From: Nanobdellota archaeon | Lineage (GTDB): Archaea > Nanobdellota > Nanobdellia > Woesearchaeales > GW2011-AR15 | Reading direction: 5' to 3' | Length of the DNA stretch: 8,622 nucleotides | Assembly (NCBI GenBank): GCA_013335235.1 | Contig: JAAXVZ010000043.1 | Span: 1-8,622 of the forward strand | Part shown: one piece after another, positions 5,371 through 8,622 of the stretch | Layout: each line of letters starts with the position of its first letter | Position numbering within the stretch: position 1 is the first letter of the stretch | Notes under the pieces: generated by a model | Seen by the model: only the letters and a program-made list of their open reading frames with translations | Told to the model about the DNA's origin: nothing | Databases searched by the model: none | Made by a program: the position numbers and the translations under genes

Positions 5371-6471
5371 CTAGAACAGATAATGATGGCTGATCTGCTT
5401 GGCTGCGACCCAGTGTTCAATCTCAATTAAGGTATGGTCATAGATATTATTGAAAGCCATATCAAGCTTCCCTGACTGTTCCAAAACCATAGCCTGATGC
5501 GAAGAGGGTATCTCTTTTGGAGTAGCTCCCTTGTCAAGATTGACTATTGCAGTCCTGTTTAAAGAAGCAGCATCTTTTCCCTCTGCAGGCAATGTCCTGC
5601 AATAACCATGGACATACCCACCTAAATAAGTGCCAAAAGAGATTGCCCGGATGGATGTATGTGAGTCCTGTCCTGAAAAGCTGCAAATTGAGGGTTCATA
5701 TGCCTGGAAGACCCATCTGTCCGTATCCTTAAGATACCCTGCCTGCGCAATCAAGCCTGATATGTCTCTCTCCGCCATTCCAGAACTAAAGAAAGTGACA
5801 CCTTTCCCAAGGCTGCCGCGTGCAGGCTTTCCTACAATCATATCTGATCCTAGATTATCCATCGCCCTAGTCACTGCTTTATAGCTCAGGGCCTCTGACC
5901 AGCACCAAGGCAAAACGACTTCTGGAAGATATTTATCCAGGAAACCAAATACAAGACGCTTATCCTCTAGCAGGTTTTCAAGTAATGGCGGGTTCAGCAG
6001 TTGAGTTGGACCAACCTGGGTTTCCAGGTGCTTCATATCCTCTTTGTCGCCTATAAAAAAAGAGATTGTGTCCAATGTAAGGTTAAGCGAGTTAAAACAT
6101 GGCAAGAATTCCCCTTTTCTGCCAATTACACCAAGCTTCCCCTTTTTTACTGAAAATAATCCGCTGCCTGGAGCAGTAAAATAGACTCTCGCTGCTTTTT
6201 CATCACATGCACTAAGCAGATCCCAGTAAATATGCTCGTTGCCTTCTTTATCCAATTGGACTCTGGTATAATTGAGAGGGAGATATGATGGATTGCAAAG
6301 AACAATAGTCTTCCCTCTTTGTATTAGCCTATCATATTCACGAGAAAGGACATTTCTGCCAAATGGATCTTCCTCCTCATACAGTTTTAAGAGACCTGAA
6401 ATGCCTGAATTCATCCCGTTTGATTCAAAAAGCTTCCCAGATACGCTGAAATCGTCTCCTCTTCTTGGCAT
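5371..6471 (-). CDS. ATP-grasp-like enzyme of unknown substrate
   Basis: This 366-residue soluble protein has a C-terminal half resembling ATP-grasp ligases. K215 with a glycine-rich loop (KPARGSLGKG, 215-224) matches the nucleotide-clamping strand and loop. WVFQAYEPS (253-261) gives the E259 hinge expected to contact adenine and ribose. IRAISFGTYLGGYVHGYCR (274-292) matches the strand pair carrying R275 and R292. LNRTAIVNLDKGATP (304-318) parallels the R-x-N-x-x-x-GG metal and phosphate motif of the RimK/glutathione-synthase branch, with N311 and D313. The N-terminal 200 residues would be the pre-ATP-grasp and linker domains, with no motif I know. Such enzymes join a carboxylate to an amine or thiol through an acyl-phosphate; substrates here are unknown. 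It lies between diphthine synthase and the Nudix gene but has its own TATA box. The assignment is by motif recall only, without an alignment. Confidence 0.68.
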   Translation of the reverse strand: MPRRGDDFSVSGKLFESNGMNSGISGLLKLYEEEDPFGRNVLSREYDRLIQRGKTIVLCNPSYLPLNYTRVQLDKEGNEHIYWDLLSACDEKAARVYFTAPGSGLFSVKKGKLGVIGRKGEFLPCFNSLNLTLDTISFFIGDKEDMKHLETQVGPTQLLNPPLLENLLEDKRLVFGFLDKYLPEVVLPWCWSEALSYKAVTRAMDNLGSDMIVGKPARGSLGKGVTFFSSGMAERDISGLIAQAGYLKDTDRWVFQAYEPSICSFSGQDSHTSIRAISFGTYLGGYVHGYCRTLPAEGKDAASLNRTAIVNLDKGATPKEIPSSHQAMVLEQSGKLDMAFNNIYDHTLIEIEHWVAAKQISHHYLF

Positions 6472-6493
6472 ATACCTGCAAGAAAACAGCTAA

Positions 6494-6501
6494 TATTTAA
6501 A
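6494..6501 (-). promoter_or_regulatory. TATA box for the ATP-grasp-like gene
   Basis: The minus strand reads TTTAAATA in the 48-bp gap after the diphthine synthase gene, centred about 26 bases before the ATG at 6471. There is no Shine-Dalgarno, so the transcript is probably leaderless. Confidence 0.6.
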
Positions 6502-6519
6502 ATGCACACAAGCAGATGG

Positions 6520-7278
6520 CTAGCTCCATAATTTCAGCATCTCCTCTTCCATGAAATGTAGTTTTCCCGGAACTATTATGCAATGCAATGGCTTTCCGAA
6601 ATCATGCGCCAGGAGCTCAGAGACTTTGCCATATCTTATTTCTGGGGCGTCGCTTCCTAGCCGTGCACATCCGATGACAAAAGTATCCTTAGTGACAATA
6701 TCCTGCTTGAGGTCTGCCTCTATATCTAGGAATTGGTGCAACCCCTCATTTACAGTCATGTATTTTTCCAGGTCTTTTTTTATATCCAGCAAGATTAAAG
6801 TATGCATACCTGCTTTCTGATTCTGGCCAATGACCTCATAAGGTGTTCTCGGACGGAAGCCTTTCTCAAAATAAGGCATGCTGGTCGTCTTTCCGAACTT
6901 GTATAGCTCAAGGCCAACCAGACCGACTGCTGACACGATGCTTGTATTATATATTATATGGACAGGGATATCCTTCTCTTTTGCCCTGAGATAGAAATCT
7001 ACATGTGTAGTGGCTGAGAAGACATCACCCACTACAAGGAACGCGACGTCTTTTTCCTTTGCCTTATCCAGGATATCTCCTGCGTGCTTCTCGACAATCT
7101 CCCTTGATGCGAGAAGGATCTTCTTCCCATACAGTTTCTCAAGGTTCTCTACATTGACACTAAGCTTAGAAGTATAATCTTCCAAAAAGACGATCTCACA
7201 TCTCTTCACTGCCTCAAGGCCGCGGAGTGTAATATCTTTCTCATCAAAGAGGCCTAGACCGATCATGTAAAGTGCCAT
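6520..7278 (-). CDS. dphB: Diphthine synthase (EF-2 diphthamide pathway methyltransferase)
   Basis: This 252-residue tetrapyrrole-methylase-fold enzyme (Dph5/DphB) adds methyl groups from SAM to the modified histidine of translation factor EF-2, a middle step of diphthamide synthesis. The start MALYMIGLGLFDEKDITLRG is characteristic of DphB. Other family signatures are the YTS near residue 35, the GD-x3-ATTH loop (GDVFSATTH, 84-92), NTSI-x-SAVG-x-x-GLELYKFGK (111-130), LILLDIK (161-167), and the late VIGCARLGS and IIVPGKLHFMEEE segments. It is slightly short at the C-terminus and has unusual substitutions: VFS where archaeal relatives such as Pyrococcus have PLV after the GD, and YNTSI where that relative has HAPSI. 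The core residues remain, so it is expected to work. A TATA box about 28 bases before the ATG suggests a leaderless transcript of its own. Other pathway genes (dph2, dph6) are not in the window. Confidence 0.95.
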   Translation of the reverse strand: MALYMIGLGLFDEKDITLRGLEAVKRCEIVFLEDYTSKLSVNVENLEKLYGKKILLASREIVEKHAGDILDKAKEKDVAFLVVGDVFSATTHVDFYLRAKEKDIPVHIIYNTSIVSAVGLVGLELYKFGKTTSMPYFEKGFRPRTPYEVIGQNQKAGMHTLILLDIKKDLEKYMTVNEGLHQFLDIEADLKQDIVTKDTFVIGCARLGSDAPEIRYGKVSELLAHDFGKPLHCIIVPGKLHFMEEEMLKLWS

Positions 7279-7302
7279 AATTGAGATTGGATGTATGCCT
7301 AG

Positions 7303-7310
7303 TTTAAAAA
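7303..7310 (-). promoter_or_regulatory. TATA box for diphthine synthase
   Basis: The minus strand reads TTTTTAAA, centred about 28 bases before the ATG at 7278. There is no Shine-Dalgarno in between. This fits the leaderless layout of neighbouring genes. Confidence 0.6.
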
Positions 7311-7330
7311 GTTCATGTATGATTTCCTAG

Positions 7331-7387
7331 AAGAATCATTGTATTTTTTTCAGGTTTTTTAGTCTAGAATAGGACAACGTGATTCTT
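7331..7387. repeat. Wide-loop inverted repeat upstream of the diphthine synthase promoter
   Basis: AAGAATCAT (7331-7339) pairs with GTGATTCTT (7379-7387), eight Watson-Crick pairs plus one G-T, around a 39-base AT-rich interior containing T7 and T6 runs on the plus strand. It may be part of the ftsZ 3' end, a regulatory site, or chance. Confidence 0.25.
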
Positions 7388-7418
7388 AAAAAATCTCCTT
7401 AAGTTTCAAATTCAAGAT

Positions 7419-7450
7419 AAAAAAGATCTCTCCCCCTCCCGGAGAAGAGA
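7419..7450 (-). terminator. Hairpin followed by T6, probable end of the ftsZ transcript
   Basis: On the minus strand TCTCTTCTCC (7450-7441) pairs with GGGGGAGAGA (7436-7427) over ten pairs, two of them G-U, with a GGGA loop. TC and then T6 (7424-7419) follow directly. The G-U pairs exist only in the minus-strand RNA, which fits an RNA read in the ftsZ direction. Archaeal RNA polymerase stops mainly at T-tracts, and another T6 run follows at 7393-7388. The site is about 100 bases past the ftsZ stop codon. Confidence 0.6.
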
Positions 7451-7453
7451 AGA

Positions 7454-7499
7454 TGCCTCTATCTGTAAAAGTTTCGGGGGTGATTTACCGATAGAGGCA
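7454..7499 (-). ncRNA. Long stem-loop between ftsZ and its terminator (3' UTR element or small RNA)
   Basis: TGCCTCTATC and GATAGAGGCA form a perfect 10-bp stem (7454-7463 with 7490-7499). A single mismatch (7464/7489) is followed by five more pairs (7465-7469 with 7484-7488), closing a 14-base loop that contains CCCCC on the minus strand. Only three bases separate it from the terminator-like hairpin. I recognise no known family: it lacks C/D boxes, and the nearest ACA (plus strand 7510-7512) is not placed as in H/ACA guides. No clear promoter of its own is visible, so it is more likely the structured 3' end of ftsZ mRNA or an RNA processed from it. The strand is inferred from its neighbours. 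Confidence 0.4.
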
Positions 7500-7535
7500 A
7501 GAAGGCACCACAAAGACTACGGGTGAATTCCAAAC

Positions 7536-8600
7536 CTATCTGATGATCTCAATCCCGAGCTCATCAGATACTTCCTGCATCTTCCTCCTGCTTGCTGCAG
7601 GATCGCCCTTGGCAGATACCCCAAGTATCCATGGGCTCTTTACACCAGTGACAATTGTCATCACAGTGATTTTACCTTTCATATCATCTGCGATCCTGGC
7701 TCCCCAGATGACGTTTGCGTCTTCATCCAGGCTTTCTGTCACTAGCTCTCCTACCCTGTTGATCTCTTCCAAGGTCATGTCAGGTCCGCCGCATACATGT
7801 ATCAAAGCGCCTGTTGCTCCTTCGTAGTTTATGTCAAGGAGCGGGTTTGCGAGAGCTCCTTTGACTGCCTCTTCAACCCTGTTGTTTGTGTCTGATGCTC
7901 CGACACCGATTGCTGCGACACCGCCATTTGTCATGATAGCTTTTACATCTGCATAGTCAAGGTTGACTAAGCTTGGCAATGCAATTGTTTCAACAATCCC
8001 TTTGATCATTGTTGCGACAAGCTCGTTTGCGACAGCAAATGCCTGCCTGATTGGCAGGTTTCCTGCAATCTGCACTAGCCTGTTGTTATCAATTACTATT
8101 ACTGTGTCTGAGTGTTTCCTGAGCTGCTGCAAGCCGTGCTCTGCCTTGTCAACCCTTGCTCTCTCAATCTTAAATGGCATAGTGACTGTTCCAATCACTA
8201 TAGAACCAGTTTCCTTTGCGACCTGTGCAATGACACCTGCGCTTCCTGTTCCTGTGCCGCCGCCCATTCCTGCGCAGACAAAGCACATGTCAGATCCTTT
8301 CAGAGCATCCTTGATCTCATTGATCTGCTCTTTGGCTGCCTCTGCTCCTTTTTCTGGGAAACCACCGCAGCCTAAACCTCTGGTTGTCTCTTTTCCAATC
8401 AAGAATTTCCTGTCTGCTTCTATTATGTTTAGATGCTGTTGGTCAGTGTTGCAGGCAATTATCTCGGCACCCTGAATGCCTTTCATGAACAACCAATTTG
8501 TCATGTTTGTTCCTGCGCCACCACATCCGATGACTTTGATGTTCGCTTGTCCAACCTCAACTTCTGGTTGGTATTCTTGATTTCCCTTTCCGTATGCCAT
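7536..8600 (-). CDS. ftsZ: Cell-division GTPase FtsZ, archaeal type
   Basis: FtsZ is the tubulin-like GTPase that polymerises into the division ring. This 354-residue copy has the T1 loop GCGGAG (25-30), the tubulin signature GGGTGTGS (113-120) and the T7 loop NLDYAD (213-218) with D215 and D218 for GTP hydrolysis across the subunit interface. The C-terminal domain (about 225-322, with GATGALIHV and ANVIWGARI) is complete, so the protein should be active. A stretch such as MPFKIERARVDKAEHGL and DTVIVIDNN reminds me more of archaeal FtsZ2 than FtsZ1, but I cannot settle this without a tree. The tail after residue 322 is short and charged. Six cysteines (C26, C50, C78, C106, C109, C270) lie largely near the nucleotide-binding loops. 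The ATG at 8600 has a strong Shine-Dalgarno, unlike its leaderless neighbours; the promoter lies beyond the window. Confidence 0.97.
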   Translation of the reverse strand: MAYGKGNQEYQPEVEVGQANIKVIGCGGAGTNMTNWLFMKGIQGAEIIACNTDQQHLNIIEADRKFLIGKETTRGLGCGGFPEKGAEAAKEQINEIKDALKGSDMCFVCAGMGGGTGTGSAGVIAQVAKETGSIVIGTVTMPFKIERARVDKAEHGLQQLRKHSDTVIVIDNNRLVQIAGNLPIRQAFAVANELVATMIKGIVETIALPSLVNLDYADVKAIMTNGGVAAIGVGASDTNNRVEEAVKGALANPLLDINYEGATGALIHVCGGPDMTLEEINRVGELVTESLDEDANVIWGARIADDMKGKITVMTIVTGVKSPWILGVSAKGDPAASRRKMQEVSDELGIEIIR

Positions 8601-8608
8601 TTTTTATT

Positions 8609-8616
8609 CCCCCTCC
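8609..8616 (-). promoter_or_regulatory. Shine-Dalgarno of ftsZ
   Basis: The minus strand reads GGAGGGGG, then eight bases (AATAAAAA), then ATG. This supports the chosen start and shows that ftsZ has a leadered mRNA or follows another gene lying outside the window. Confidence 0.75.
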
Positions 8617-8622
8617 AAGTTA

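Noticed and set aside
4907..7278. One operon covering diphthine synthase, the ATP-grasp-like gene and the Nudix gene
   Set aside because: Each gene has its own TATA box at leaderless spacing in the short gap before it, so separate transcription is more likely, although read-through cannot be excluded.
7453..7494. 13-codon plus-strand micro-frame running through the hairpin
   Set aside because: It has no ribosome-binding site, only a poorly spaced A-rich box upstream, and its sequence is explained by the stem-loop itself.
7454..7512. H/ACA or C/D guide RNA at the hairpin after ftsZ
   Set aside because: There are no C and D boxes in the right order, and the ACA on the plus strand is 11 bases beyond the lower stem instead of directly after it.
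7963..8475. Long plus-strand open frame (170 codons) opposite ftsZ
   Set aside because: It lies entirely antisense to the conserved FtsZ sequence and reads as a low-complexity Ser/Pro/Ile mirror of it, with no family features.

Overview
The window looks archaeal, probably from a small-genome DPANN-type lineage (the lineage is an inference; the domain is well supported). It encodes a diphthine synthase (diphthamide is made only in archaea and eukaryotes), an archaeal-type FtsZ, and a secreted, sequon-rich surface protein anchored by one C-terminal membrane helix. Five genes have an archaeal TATA-like box centred about 26-29 bases before a start codon and no Shine-Dalgarno sequence, which is the layout of leaderless archaeal mRNAs.

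Layout from left to right. Positions 1-134 hold no recognisable gene. Positions 135-3187 are one minus-strand operon of three overlapping genes: a 52-residue ribbon-helix-helix (RHH) protein, an 88-residue RHH protein starting at TTG, and an 883-residue surface protein. The 3188-3420 intergenic region holds divergent promoters, a run of 11-bp near-repeats that looks like an RHH operator, a leader hairpin, and a short repeat shared with the start region of the second RHH gene. On the plus strand follow an unrecognised protein of about 120 residues (3421-3789) and a TrmA/RlmD-family RNA m5U methyltransferase (3821-4924). The methyltransferase meets a minus-strand Nudix hydrolase (4907-5335) tail to tail with an 18-bp overlap. 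Further right, all on the minus strand, are an ATP-grasp-like enzyme of unknown substrate (5371-6471), diphthine synthase (6520-7278), a 257-bp gap with two RNA hairpins and a T-run (7279-7535), and ftsZ (7536-8600).

Most genes are independent housekeeping units: RNA modification, nucleotide clean-up, EF-2 modification and cell division. The part that looks like a dedicated system is the left third. There, two tandem RHH regulators are translationally linked to a large surface protein, downstream of a promoter packed with repeated operator-like sites. The simplest reading is an autoregulated circuit controlling one cell-surface protein. The other element without a ready explanation is the paired-hairpin structure just after ftsZ.
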